In this document: in pieces, positions 1-8,517 of the stretch
Layout: every line of letters starts with the position of its first letter
How positions within the stretch are numbered: the stretch's first letter is position 1
Source of the DNA: Flexifilum sp963727545
Lineage (GTDB): Bacteria > Chloroflexota > Anaerolineae > Aggregatilineales > Phototrophicaceae
Assembly (NCBI GenBank): GCA_963727545.1
Contig: CAVSGS010000012.1
Span: 186,001-250,000 of the forward strand
Direction: 5' to 3'
DNA length: 64,000 nt
Position numbers and translations under genes: made by a program
The notes under the pieces: model-generated
Databases searched by the model: none
Seen by the model: only the letters and a program-made list of their open reading frames with translations
What the model was told of the DNA's origin: nothing

Positions 1-165
1 AGCGGAACGCATGTCGGCGCACCCTTGATGGGCATGGAGCCGAGCGGGCGTCGCGCGGAATGGACGGAGATCGGCGTCCTTGAGATTGAGGACGGCAAGA
101 TCGTCCGCAGCTGGTACGAAGTCGATATGCTGAGCATGATCCAGCAGTTGAATCCGCAAAACTAA
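1..165 (+). CDS. SnoaL-like/ester cyclase family protein, C-terminal end (partial)
   Basis: The frame is open from base 1 and stops at TAA 163-165. The visible 54 residues contain AEWTEIGVLEIEDGKIVRSW and end MIQQLNPQN, which fits the C-terminal beta-strand and helix of the SnoaL-like polyketide cyclase/NTF2 fold: a strand carrying 'DGKI', then a Trp-Tyr segment. The substrate cannot be told. The start lies outside the window. The next gene begins 11 bases downstream after a GGAGG ribosome site and encodes a second NTF2-like protein, so the two are probably one transcript. Confidence 0.6.
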   Translation, partial: SGTHVGAPLMGMEPSGRRAEWTEIGVLEIEDGKIVRSWYEVDMLSMIQQLNPQN

Positions 166-176
166 CGGAGGAGCAT

Positions 177-570
177 ATGACGAGTAAAGAAATCATCGAG
201 AAGTATTTCGAATACGCCAACGCCGGCAAGTGGGATGCTTGGTGTGACTTGTTCAGTGAGGACTGCGTTTACGAGGAGCAGCTCGCCGGTCACATTGAAG
301 GACGGGAAACGCTGCGCCCGATGATGGCTGGTTTCCCGCAAGCCTATAAAGTGTTCATCAACATTCCCCGGCACTTCGTTGTTGACGGGAATCAGGCGAT
401 GGCAATTTCGCACATCACGGCGCAAGCGATGAAGTACCCCGACGAGCAGATCGAAGCCGAGGCGGTGCTCTATCTCGAAATCGCGGATGGCGAAATCGTC
501 TTTGCGCAGAACTTCCATGAACTCGAAGCCGTTTGCGCCATTCCTCCGCCAAATCAGCGAGGGATCATGA
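177..570 (+). CDS. SnoaL/NTF2-like protein, apparently frameshifted into the next gene
   Basis: ATG 177 follows CGGAGGAGCAT, a strong ribosome site. The first 118 residues (MTSKEIIEKYFEYANAGKWD onward) form an NTF2-like cone domain of the nuclear transport factor 2/SnoaL superfamily; ligand unknown. As written, the frame runs on without a stop into the GMC oxidoreductase, giving a 642-residue fusion. Removing one G at about position 531 instead gives a C-terminus ending FAPFLRQISEGS and a stop TGA at 568-570 that overlaps the GMC start codon as ATGA, a normal coupled-gene arrangement. I therefore read this as two genes joined by a one-base insertion, though a true fusion is not excluded. Confidence 0.6.
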
Positions 571-2105
571 GCGACAATTACGATTTCATTGTGATCGGAG
601 CCGGGGCGGGTGGTTCCGCCGTCGCCAATCGCTTGAGCGAAAACCCGGACGTCAAGGTGCTGCTGCTCGAAGCGGGCACCGGTGAAATCCCGGAAGCGGT
701 GCGGATTCCGGCGGCGTGGCCTACGCTGTGGAACACGGACATCGACTGGCGCTACCTGAGCACGCCGCAAGAAGCACTTAACGGTCGGCAGGTCTACGAG
801 CCGCGCGGTAAGGTCGTCGGCGGGTCGAGCGACTTCTACATCATGATGCACATTCGCGGACACGTCTCCGATTTTGACAACTGGGCGTATAACGGTGCGC
901 CGGGTTGGGCTTACGAGGACGTGCTGCCGTATTTCAAGAAGTCGGAAGATCAGGAAGATGATACCAGCCCGTGGGCGGGGCACGGCGGCGCGATCAGCGT
1001 GATCAACGCCAAGAACCACAACCCGAATCCCACGTCGGCGGCGTTCATCGAAGCGTGCGTTGAACTCGGCTATCCCCGGACCGAGGATTTCAACGGACCG
1101 GACATGATCGGCGCGGGCTGGCATCACGTCAACATCAAGGATGGCAAGCGTCACGGTGCGAATGAAGCCTATATCGAGCCGATCCTCGGCAAGCGCGATA
1201 ACTTCACGCTGACCACCAACGCGCAGGCGACCAAACTCCTGTTCCGGGGCAAGCGCTGCACCGGTGTCGAGTACAAACAGGGACGCAAGAAGGTCAAGGT
1301 TTACGCCGACAAGGAAGTGATCGTCTGCGGCGGTGCGATCAATTCGCCGCAGCTGCTGATGCTCTCCGGGATCGGCAACGCTGAGCATCTGGCGGAACAC
1401 GGGATCGACGTCAAAGTCGACCTGCCGGGTGTGGGCGAGAACTTCCACAATCACGTGCTGACCGGGCTGATCTACGAGACGACCAAGCCGGTCCCGCCGC
1501 CGAACCTGAACATGTCCGAGTCGGCGATGTTCGTCAAATCTGATCCGGGTTGGGTCGGTCCTGACCTACAAATGGCGTTCGTGCACGTGCCGTTCGACAT
1601 TATCATCGGGCAAGCGAACCCGAACGCGGTGAGTATGCTGCCCGGTGTCGTCCGTCCGCTCTCGCGCGGCTGGATTCGTCTGAACAGCGCCGATCCGCTC
1701 GATAAGCCGCAGATCAATGCGAATTACCTGAGCGTCCAGTCGGACGTGGATCGCTTGATCAAGACGATCGAGATCGGGCGCGAAATCTTCAATGCCAAGG
1801 CATTTTCGGAGTGGATCACCGGCAAGGAACTGCTGCCGGGACCGCGCGTCAAGACGAAGGCGCAGCTTGAGACCTTCGTCAAGTCACGCGCCAACTCGTA
1901 TCATCATCAAGCCGGGTCGTGCAAGATGGGCTTGGACGCGATGGCGGTGGTCGATCCGGAATGCCGGGTCTATGGTGTCGAAGGGCTGCGTGTCGCCGAC
2001 GCCAGCGTGATGCCGTTTGTTGTGTCGGGTAACTGCCATGCCGGTATCCTGATGATCGGTGAGAAGGTCGCTGACCTGATCAAACAGACGCACGGGATTC
2101 AGTAA
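567..2105 (+). CDS. GMC family FAD-dependent oxidoreductase (choline dehydrogenase-like)
   Basis: From the internal ATG 567 (MSDNYDFIVIGAGAGGSAVA) the protein has the full GMC architecture: an N-terminal FAD-binding GxGxxG motif, the signature PRGKVVGGSS, and a C-terminal active-site region with YHHQAGSCKMG and SGNCHAGILMIGEKVADLI, supplying the two catalytic-site His positions. About 512 residues, normal for alcohol or choline dehydrogenase-like GMC enzymes, which oxidise a primary or secondary alcohol with FAD; substrate unknown. A GCGAGGG ribosome site precedes ATG 567. The usual Ala/Ile-Asn after GGSS is Asp-Phe here. The frame is continuous with the upstream NTF2-like ORF (177), probably through a one-base insertion. 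A hairpin terminator follows. Confidence 0.85.
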   Translation: MSDNYDFIVIGAGAGGSAVANRLSENPDVKVLLLEAGTGEIPEAVRIPAAWPTLWNTDIDWRYLSTPQEALNGRQVYEPRGKVVGGSSDFYIMMHIRGHVSDFDNWAYNGAPGWAYEDVLPYFKKSEDQEDDTSPWAGHGGAISVINAKNHNPNPTSAAFIEACVELGYPRTEDFNGPDMIGAGWHHVNIKDGKRHGANEAYIEPILGKRDNFTLTTNAQATKLLFRGKRCTGVEYKQGRKKVKVYADKEVIVCGGAINSPQLLMLSGIGNAEHLAEHGIDVKVDLPGVGENFHNHVLTGLIYETTKPVPPPNLNMSESAMFVKSDPGWVGPDLQMAFVHVPFDIIIGQANPNAVSMLPGVVRPLSRGWIRLNSADPLDKPQINANYLSVQSDVDRLIKTIEIGREIFNAKAFSEWITGKELLPGPRVKTKAQLETFVKSRANSYHHQAGSCKMGLDAMAVVDPECRVYGVEGLRVADASVMPFVVSGNCHAGILMIGEKVADLIKQTHGIQ

Positions 2106-2123
2106 TACCATTTTTCCTTCAAG

Positions 2124-2163
2124 ACGGAGCGGTGCGCGCCGAGTGACGCACCCGCTCCGTTTA
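2124..2163 (+). terminator. Rho-independent terminator after the GMC gene
   Basis: ACGGAGCGG (2124-2132) pairs perfectly with CCGCTCCGT (2152-2160) and is followed by TTT. It ends the SnoaL-GMC transcript. Its right arm reaches position 2160, which argues against a start at ATG 2163 for the next gene. Confidence 0.7.
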
Positions 2164-2192
2164 TGCGATCATATGAGTGTGGGCAAATATCC

Positions 2193-2774
2193 ATGAGCTT
2201 GCAAGGTAAGAAAGTTGGCGTTCTCATCGAAAGCGACTACTACGAGAAGGAAATCTTCTACTACGAGCACCGCTTTCCCGAAGAAGGTATCGAACTACAT
2301 TTCCTTAGCCGTCTATGGGGTCAGCCCTATCTGACGTTCAAGGGACACGAATATCAGGCGCCCTTCGAATGTCACGAGAGCTTCGAAGACATCGACGACG
2401 ACGAACTGCGCACCTATTCGGCGATCATCGTGCCGTCGGCAATCGTTTCGGATCGGCTGCGCTATACGCCCGATGTGAACGTGCTGCCGCCGGCGGTCGA
2501 ATTCATGAAGCGGGCGTTTGCCCAACCGGACATCATCAAAGGGATCATCTGTCACGGTATGTGGTTGATGGCTCCCGCGCCGGAATTGGTACGCGGGCGT
2601 CGCGTGACGTCGCACAACAATCTGCATGGTGACGTCGTCAACATGGGCGCGATCTACACCGACGAAGACGTCGTAGTCGATGGCGACCTCGTGACCGGGC
2701 GCACGGGCGGTCACTGCCACCTGTTCGCCCGCAAGATCATTGACATGATGTACGAAAAAGAAGGGGGGCGGTGA
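2193..2774 (+). CDS. DJ-1/PfpI family protein (type 1 glutamine amidotransferase-like)
   Basis: Starting at ATG 2193 (MSLQGKKVGVLIESDYYEKE) this is a single-domain DJ-1/PfpI protein of about 193 residues. The nucleophile elbow is visible as GIICHGMWLMAPAPELVRGR with Cys followed by His, and the downstream segment TSHNNLHGDVVNMGA matches the family's core strands. Members include protein deglycases, hydratases and chaperones; which applies here cannot be told. An earlier ATG at 2163 lies directly against a terminator hairpin and lacks a ribosome site, so I prefer 2193. The stop TGA overlaps the next ATG by one base (TGATG), implying coupled translation with the VOC gene. Confidence 0.8.
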   Translation: MSLQGKKVGVLIESDYYEKEIFYYEHRFPEEGIELHFLSRLWGQPYLTFKGHEYQAPFECHESFEDIDDDELRTYSAIIVPSAIVSDRLRYTPDVNVLPPAVEFMKRAFAQPDIIKGIICHGMWLMAPAPELVRGRRVTSHNNLHGDVVNMGAIYTDEDVVVDGDLVTGRTGGHCHLFARKIIDMMYEKEGGR

Positions 2775-3199
2775 TGGTCTTTTCTCACGTCGCGCTGAAC
2801 TGCAAGGATCAGAAGACGATTGAGCGGTTCTACACCAACTACTTCGGCTTCACCCGTTCCAGTGTTTTCGACATCGGTGGCGGAAATGAACTCATCTTCG
2901 TCAAGTCGGGCAGCGTTTACCTTGAGCTGTTCCCCGGCGCACCGGATCGAGCGGGTGCGGCACCCGAAAAAGATGGCTATCCTGAAGTAGGCGTGCGGCA
3001 TATCGCCTTTCAGGTGGAAAACGTCGATGCCAAGCTCGCCGAGATGGGCGACGCCGCGAACATCACGCTGGGACCGTTGGATTTCGATGCTTTCATCCCC
3101 GGCTGGCGCACCGTCTGGATTGCCGATCCCGAAGGCAACATCGTCGAAATCAGCCAAGGCTATAAAGACCAAGCCAATCCGCCTGCACTTGAGATATAG
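2774..3199 (+). CDS. VOC (glyoxalase/bleomycin resistance) family metalloprotein
   Basis: A 141-residue protein with two beta-alpha-beta-beta-beta modules of the vicinal oxygen chelate superfamily. The four expected metal-ligand positions are visible: His in FSHVALN, Glu in VYLELF, His in VRHIAFQ and Glu in NIVEIS. The DPEGNIVEI ending is typical of glyoxalase I-like or ring-cleavage dioxygenase-like VOC proteins. The start ATG 2774 overlaps the stop of the DJ-1/PfpI gene. A GTG at 2771 is an alternative. A DJ-1-type protein next to a glyoxalase-like one would fit reactive-carbonyl detoxification, but that is inference. Confidence 0.85.
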   Translation: MVFSHVALNCKDQKTIERFYTNYFGFTRSSVFDIGGGNELIFVKSGSVYLELFPGAPDRAGAAPEKDGYPEVGVRHIAFQVENVDAKLAEMGDAANITLGPLDFDAFIPGWRTVWIADPEGNIVEISQGYKDQANPPALEI

Positions 3200-3211
3200 G
3201 ACGAGGACACC

Positions 3212-5041
3212 GTGAACAACTTTGACTTTACCTTTTCGGACACCATTCAAGGCTACGTTTCGTACTTCGACCGGCGCGAGCGTTCGGTGCAGCTCACGAC
3301 GTCGGACGGTCGGCAGTATAAGGGCAAGCTGGCATCGAACGCCTATGCGCGCATCGCCGAGAACCTCGAAGAACCCTACGCCGATGCCACCGGGCGGCTG
3401 GCAGAACTGCTGATGCCGGGCACGCTGGTCTACGCGCATGGCATGTTCTACCCCGAAGGCGATAACACGACTTTCGAGATCAAGTGGCTGGTCTTCCCCG
3501 GCAATGGTCCCAACGTCTACCGTCAAGACGAGCAAGACTGGTGGATCAAGCAGATTCACTCGATCGCTAGCTCGTACATAAGCTGGCAGTTTGATTATCC
3601 CAACACTCCGATCAACTGGCGCAACTACCGCACCTTCCTGCACCTCGCCGGTGAGAAGCGCGGCGACTTCCTGCAGGAAACGGACACGATTTCGCGCCTG
3701 ATCTACGGTTTTTCATCCGCCTTCATGCTCACCGGTGAAGACAGCTTCCTCGAAGCAGCCGAAAAAGGTACGGAGTACCTGCGCGAGCACATGCGCTTCT
3801 ACGACGCCGACGAAGACCTGATCTACTGGTATCACGGCATTCAAGTGAGCGGCGAGCAGGAACAAAAGCTGCTGACGTCGGAATTTGGTGACGACTTCGA
3901 CTCGATCCCGGCTTACGAGCAGATTTACGCGCTCGCCGGTCCGATCCAGTGCTATCGTGCCAGCGGCGACCCGCGCATCCTTTATGATGCCGAGAAGACG
4001 ATCGACCTGTTCGAGAAGTACTACAAGGACAACGAACTCGGCGGCTACTTCTCGCACATCGACCCGATCACGCTCGACCCGCGCGCCGAGATGCTGGGAC
4101 CGAATCGCGCCCGCAAGAACTGGAACTCGGTTGGTGACCACGCCCCCGCTTACCTGATCAACCTGTATTTGGCGACGGGCAAGCAGGAATACGCTGATTT
4201 CCTCGAATACACTTTCGACACCATCACCGAGCATTTCCAAGATTACGACGAAAGCCCGTTCGTGCAGGAAAAGTTCCACGAAGACTGGAGCAAAGACCAG
4301 ACGTGGGGCTGGCAGCAGAACCGCGCCGTCGTCGGGCATAACCTCAAGATCGCGTGGAACCTCAATCGCATGCAGTCGCTCAAGTGGAAAGATAGCTACG
4401 AGGAATTCTCGAAGCACATCGCCGACCTGATGCCAAGCGTGGGCATGGACACGCAGCGCGGCGGTTGGTACGACATGGTCGAGCGCGTGCTCCAGCCCGG
4501 TGAGAAGTTCCACCGTGTCGTCTGGCACGACCGCAAGGCATGGTGGCAGATGGAGCAGGGCATCCTCGCTTACCTGATCATGTATGGCATGTACGGCATC
4601 GAAGAATACAAGCGTTTGGCGCATGAAGGCTCGTCCTTCTACAATGCCTTCTTCCTCGATCACGGCGATGGCGGCATCTACTTCAATACGCTGTCGAACG
4701 GTCTGCCGTATCTGCTCGGCAACGAGCGCTTGAAGGGCAGCCACTCGATGAGCGGTTATCACTCGATGGAACTGTGCTATCTGGCATCGACCTACACCAA
4801 CCTGATGATCACCAAGCAGCCGATGGATTTCTACTTCAAGCCGATGGTTGGTGGTTTCACGGACGGGGTGGTGCGCGTCGCGCCCGATCTGCTGCCGCAG
4901 GGTTCAATCAAGATCGAGTCGGTTGAGGTTGATGGTGTTGCCTACGACGACTTTGATGCTGAAGCCTTGACCGTTAAAATTCCGCAATCGGATAAACGTG
5001 TTAAGATCAAGGTGCGAATCGTTCCCACCAAAGCGGGGTAA
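3212..5041 (+). CDS. AGE (N-acylglucosamine 2-epimerase) family protein with extra N-terminal domain
   Basis: 609 residues from GTG 3212, after GGACGAGGACACC. Residues from about 110 to 520 resemble the (alpha/alpha)6 barrel of AGE and cellobiose 2-epimerases: YWYHGIQVSG, AYEQIYALAGPIQCYRASGD, NWNSVGDHAPAYLINLYLAT, the conserved QNRAVVGHNLKIAWNLNRM helix with its central His, and the late WHDRKAWWQMEQGILAYL helix. The N-terminal ~100 residues form a small beta-rich domain and a short beta domain closes the C-terminus, so the protein is longer than the usual ~400. Substrate uncertain: a mono- or disaccharide is likely. The downstream STAS gene begins 4 bases after the stop. Confidence 0.75.
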   Translation: MNNFDFTFSDTIQGYVSYFDRRERSVQLTTSDGRQYKGKLASNAYARIAENLEEPYADATGRLAELLMPGTLVYAHGMFYPEGDNTTFEIKWLVFPGNGPNVYRQDEQDWWIKQIHSIASSYISWQFDYPNTPINWRNYRTFLHLAGEKRGDFLQETDTISRLIYGFSSAFMLTGEDSFLEAAEKGTEYLREHMRFYDADEDLIYWYHGIQVSGEQEQKLLTSEFGDDFDSIPAYEQIYALAGPIQCYRASGDPRILYDAEKTIDLFEKYYKDNELGGYFSHIDPITLDPRAEMLGPNRARKNWNSVGDHAPAYLINLYLATGKQEYADFLEYTFDTITEHFQDYDESPFVQEKFHEDWSKDQTWGWQQNRAVVGHNLKIAWNLNRMQSLKWKDSYEEFSKHIADLMPSVGMDTQRGGWYDMVERVLQPGEKFHRVVWHDRKAWWQMEQGILAYLIMYGMYGIEEYKRLAHEGSSFYNAFFLDHGDGGIYFNTLSNGLPYLLGNERLKGSHSMSGYHSMELCYLASTYTNLMITKQPMDFYFKPMVGGFTDGVVRVAPDLLPQGSIKIESVEVDGVAYDDFDAEALTVKIPQSDKRVKIKVRIVPTKAG

Positions 5042-5045
5042 TTCT

Positions 5046-5384
5046 ATGGATGTAGAAGTCAAGCCTTACGGCGACGCAACAGTTGTCGAAGCGCGCGGTG
5101 ATGTCGACGGCAGCACCGCGCCCGAACTCCAAGAGAAGGTGTTGGCGGTGGCTCAACCGGGCTGCCGCCTTCTGCTGGATTTGACCGGCGTAGATTACAT
5201 GTCTAGCGCCGGGCTGCGCGTGATGCTGCTGCTCCATCGCCAGATTTCCGGCGGCAAGGGGCAGGTCGTCCTCGTCGGGTTGTCGGATGACATCAAGAGC
5301 ACCATGTCGGCAACCGGCTTCCTGAAATTTTTCACAACTGCTGCTACCCTCGAAGAAGGCAAGGTTGCATTGGGTCAACAGTAA
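5046..5384 (+). CDS. STAS-domain anti-sigma factor antagonist
   Basis: 112 residues forming one STAS domain. The phosphorylation loop reads DYMSSAGLRVMLLL; the Ser in this DxxSSxGL motif is the residue phosphorylated by RsbW/SpoIIAB-type kinases in known systems. Start ATG 5046 (MDVEVKPYGDA) is chosen over the upstream GTG-type extension because the preceding 16 residues overlap the epimerase end and are not STAS-like. Its stop TAA overlaps the glgX start by one base (TAATG). One of two STAS genes flanking glgX; likely partner of the kinase at 8050. Confidence 0.88.
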   Translation: MDVEVKPYGDATVVEARGDVDGSTAPELQEKVLAVAQPGCRLLLDLTGVDYMSSAGLRVMLLLHRQISGGKGQVVLVGLSDDIKSTMSATGFLKFFTTAATLEEGKVALGQQ

Positions 5385-7499
5385 TGGATCGGATCGATAC
5401 TTACGCAACACATGAGCTGAACGGCTACCGGCTGCGCGCCGGGCACACGCTGCCCTTCGGCGCGACGATGGTTCCCGGCGGGATCAATTTCTCGGTCTTT
5501 TCGAACAGCGCGACTTCGTGCACGCTGGTCCTGTTCAAGAAAGACGAGCCGGAACCACTAGTCGAAATTCCGTTCCTCGACGAGTTTAGGATCGGCGATG
5601 TCTATGCGATGACCGTGTTTGATCTCGACTACGAGAACATCGAATACGGTTTTCGTATGGATGGACCGTGGAATCCCACTGAGGGCTACCGGTTCGACAA
5701 GACCAAAGTGCTGATGGATCCCTATGCTAAAGTGATCGGCGGGCGCGACGTATGGGGCGTGTCGCCGGACTGGAATGACCAGTACCAGCACCGCGCCCGT
5801 CCGGTGCTCGACGACTTTGACTGGGAGCACGACCGTCCGCTGGAAACGCCGATTGAAGACCTCGTGATCTACGAGATGCACGTGCGCAGCTTCACCCGTC
5901 ACGAGTTCGTCGGGCACGAAAGCGGCGGGTACCTTCGCCGGGCTGATCGACAAAATCCCCTACCTGAAGTCACTCGGCGTCAACTGCGTCGAGTTTCTGC
6001 CGGTCTACGAGTTCGACGAGTTCGAGAACAGCCGCGTTCATCCGACCACCGGCGAGATGCTCTACAATTACTGGGGCTACAGCACGGTTGGTTTCTTCGC
6101 GCCGAAAGCCGGTTACGCGGCGACGGGCAAGTTCGGGATGCAGGTCGACGAGTTCAAGAATCTGGTCAAGGAACTGCATAACGCCGGGATCGAGATTATG
6201 CTCGATGTGGTGTTCAATCACACCGCTGAGGGCAACGAGCAGGGTCCGTACATCTCCTTCCGGGGCATCGACAACAAGACTTACTACATGCTGACGCCGG
6301 AAGGCTACTACTACAACTTCAGCGGCACGGGCAACACGCTCAACTGCAACAATCCGGTCGTGCGCAATATGGTGCTCGACTGCCTGCGCTACTGGGCGTC
6401 GGAATACCACATCGACGGCTTCCGCTTCGATCTCGCCTCGATTTTGGGGCGGGCACCGAATGGCGCGCCGCTCTCGAATCCGCCGCTGCTGGAGGGGTTG
6501 GCGTATGACCCGATTCTCGCGAAGTGCAAGCTGATCGCCGAGGCGTGGGATGCGGGCGGTCTGTATCAGGTCGGCTCGTTCCCGGCGTATGGTCGTTGGG
6601 CGGAGTGGAACGGCAAGTACCGCGATGGCGTCCGCAAGTTCATCAAGAGCGAATCCGGCTTGATCGGCGAGATCGCTTGGCGGGTGCAGGGATCGCCGGA
6701 TCTCTATTCGTCGCGGGGACCGACGGCGTCGATCAACTTCTTGACGGCGCACGATGGCTTCACGTTGATGGACTTGGTCTCGTACAACGAGAAGCACAAC
6801 TGGGACAACGGCGAGAACAACAACGACGGTGCCAACGACAACGAGAGCTGGAACTGCGGTTGGGAAGGTCCGACCGATGACCCGGCGATCAACGAACTGC
6901 GCCATCGCCAGATCAAGAACGCGCTGGCACTATTGCTGACCAGTCAGGGCGTGCCGATGATCCTGATGGGCGACGAGGTCGGTCGAACGCAGAACGGCAA
7001 CAACAATACCTACTGCCACGACAATGAACTCAACTGGTTCGATTGGTCGCTGACGGAGACGAATGCCGATCTGCTGCGCTTCACCCGGAATCTGATCGCT
7101 TTCCGCCACGCGCACCCGATCTTGCGCAACCGCGATTTCTTCTCGCACAGCGATTATCTCGGTGTTGGGCTGCCGGATATGAGCTTTCACGGCACCCAGC
7201 CGTGGCAGCCGAATTGGTCGGATAGCAACAGCCACACGTTGGCGTTCATGCTCTGTGGCGATTACGCGAAGGGTGGCACCCAGCGCGACCAGAACATCTA
7301 CGTGGCAATGAATATGTACTGGGATTCCGTCTGGTTCAACCTACCGCAGCTTCCGCAGAATTTGCGCTGGCACGTCGCTTTCAATACCGGTGTAGCCTCA
7401 CCGGAAGATAGTTGGGCACCGGGCACCGAACCGGAACTGAGTGACCAAAGCAGTATTCTACTGGGCAACCGCTCAGTGATCATTCTTGTTGGACGTTAA
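5384..7499 (+). CDS. glgX: Glycogen debranching enzyme GlgX/isoamylase type, with one apparent +1 frameshift
   Basis: Two overlapping frames together make a complete ~705-residue GH13 debranching enzyme. The first (5384 on) has the N-terminal CBM48 fold (LPFGATMVPGGINFSVFS) and VIYEMHVRSFTRHE. The second carries TFAGLIDKIPYLKSLGVN, DVVFNHTAEGNEQGPY, the catalytic Asp in DGFRFDLASIL, the acid Glu in LIAEAWDAGG, and TAHDGFTLMDLVSYNEKHN. The switch is in GGCGGG (5924-5929): deleting one G restores ESGGTFAGL. The enzyme hydrolyses alpha-1,6 branches of glycogen after phosphorylase trimming. It overlaps the upstream STAS gene by one base. Sequence error or a recent mutation are both possible. Confidence 0.88.
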
Positions 7500-7517
7500 C
7501 GCTGAGGAGCAGTAAAG

Positions 7518-7856
7518 ATGGCTTTTGAATCAAGTCTCGAAATGGCGGACGGTGGTATCGCCAAGATTACGCTGGTTGGCGAACTCGACGCCAGCGTCGC
7601 CGGCGACTTCAAGACCCGCATCGAAGAAGCAGCGGCGCAGAATGCCCAAAAGCTGGTGCTGCTGTTGAACGCGCTCGACTACATGTCTTCGGCTGGCTTG
7701 CGTGCGCTGGTGTTCGCCAAGCAGAAGATGGGCACGAAGGTGACGATTTACGTCGTCGGCGCTCAGCCGGGCGTCATGGAACCGATTCGGCAGACCGGTT
7801 TTCATCACAGTGTCGTCGTGTTAGACGACTACGACGCCGCGGTTATCGAAGGCTAA
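7518..7856 (+). CDS. STAS-domain anti-sigma factor antagonist (second copy)
   Basis: 112 residues, one STAS domain, with VGELDASVAGDFKTRIEEA at the N-terminus and the phospho-loop DYMSSAGLRALVF. It begins 18 bases after glgX, behind GAGGAG. It is a diverged paralogue of the STAS protein at 5046: same length and loop, different elsewhere. Two antagonists with one nearby kinase suggest either two input branches or two partner complexes. A structured intergenic element follows. Confidence 0.88.
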   Translation: MAFESSLEMADGGIAKITLVGELDASVAGDFKTRIEEAAAQNAQKLVLLLNALDYMSSAGLRALVFAKQKMGTKVTIYVVGAQPGVMEPIRQTGFHHSVVVLDDYDAAVIEG

Positions 7857-7883
7857 GACGCGGGTGCCCCGCAGTTGGTCCAG

Positions 7884-7968
7884 AGGACGCCCCGGCAGCT
7901 TGTACGGCGTTTGCCGGAGATGTTTTGCTACATCTGCAAGCGGCAGGTGTTGGCAGCAGGGGCGTCTT
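7884..7968. other. Intergenic structured inverted-repeat element, function unknown
   Basis: In the gap between the second STAS gene and the anti-sigma kinase, GACGCCCC (7886-7893) pairs perfectly with GGGGCGTC (7959-7966), extendable to about 12 bp with one G-T wobble. Nested inside, AGATGT (7918-7923) pairs with ACATCT (7930-7935) around a six-base loop, and GCCG/CGGC add a further helix with an asymmetric bulge. There is no T-tract, so it is not a standard terminator. It could be a small RNA, an RNA processing site or a 5' leader element of the 8050 gene. Confidence 0.45.
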
Positions 7969-8049
7969 CTCATACTTTGTCGATCCTAGCCCGAACGCAC
8001 CGTTTCCGCTGTGGTTTTCTCAGCGGCTACCAGCGTAAATAGGTAATTT

Positions 8050-8487
8050 ATGTCTCAAAAACTACCCTCAATCACCGTTTCGGGAAGATTTGATCAGATG
8101 GGAGAGTCGCTTAAGGCACTGCGTGATTACGCCGTGCAGGCAGCGGAAACCGCCGGTTTGTCGAAAGCGCGGATCGACGGCTTGCGTATGGCGGTGGACG
8201 AGTATGCTACGAATATCATCACTTACGGCTATCATGATGCCGGTCTGGATGGCGAGGTCGTTGCCACTGCGTCGCTGGATGGCGATCAGATGATTCTGAC
8301 GCTGATCGACGCCGCAGCCGCTTTTGATCCGACTAAAAGACCAATGCCGACTAATCTTGATGATCCATTAGAGGAACGTGGGATCGGTGGTTACGGGATA
8401 ATGCTCGTGCGTGAAAGCGTCGACGAATGGCGCTACGAGCGGGTCGGTGATCAGAATTATAATACGTTCTACCTGAAGCGTGATTAA
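8050..8487 (+). CDS. Anti-sigma regulatory factor, RsbW/SpoIIAB-like Ser kinase (HATPase)
   Basis: 145 residues of the GHKL ATPase fold. The N-box is MAVDEYATNIITYGYHDAG, followed by a DAAAAFDP segment in the G1-box position and RGIGGYGIMLVRESVDEW as the glycine-rich lid. Proteins of this family bind a sigma factor or another effector and phosphorylate STAS antagonists on Ser/Thr. No sigma factor is adjacent; the nearest is the ECF gene at 43406. The downstream phosphatase starts 30 bases later, giving the standard antagonist, kinase and phosphatase set. Confidence 0.85.
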   Translation: MSQKLPSITVSGRFDQMGESLKALRDYAVQAAETAGLSKARIDGLRMAVDEYATNIITYGYHDAGLDGEVVATASLDGDQMILTLIDAAAAFDPTKRPMPTNLDDPLEERGIGGYGIMLVRESVDEWRYERVGDQNYNTFYLKRD

Positions 8488-8517
8488 ATCGAGCAAGTTG
8501 ATCTATAAAGGTAAGCC

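Noticed and set aside
162..1454. 430-codon minus-strand frame opposite the GMC gene
   Set aside because: No family features and it lies opposite a convincing FAD enzyme.
2163..2192. Upstream start of the DJ-1/PfpI gene at ATG 2163
   Set aside because: Directly abuts the preceding terminator, has no ribosome site, and adds ten residues outside the family pattern.
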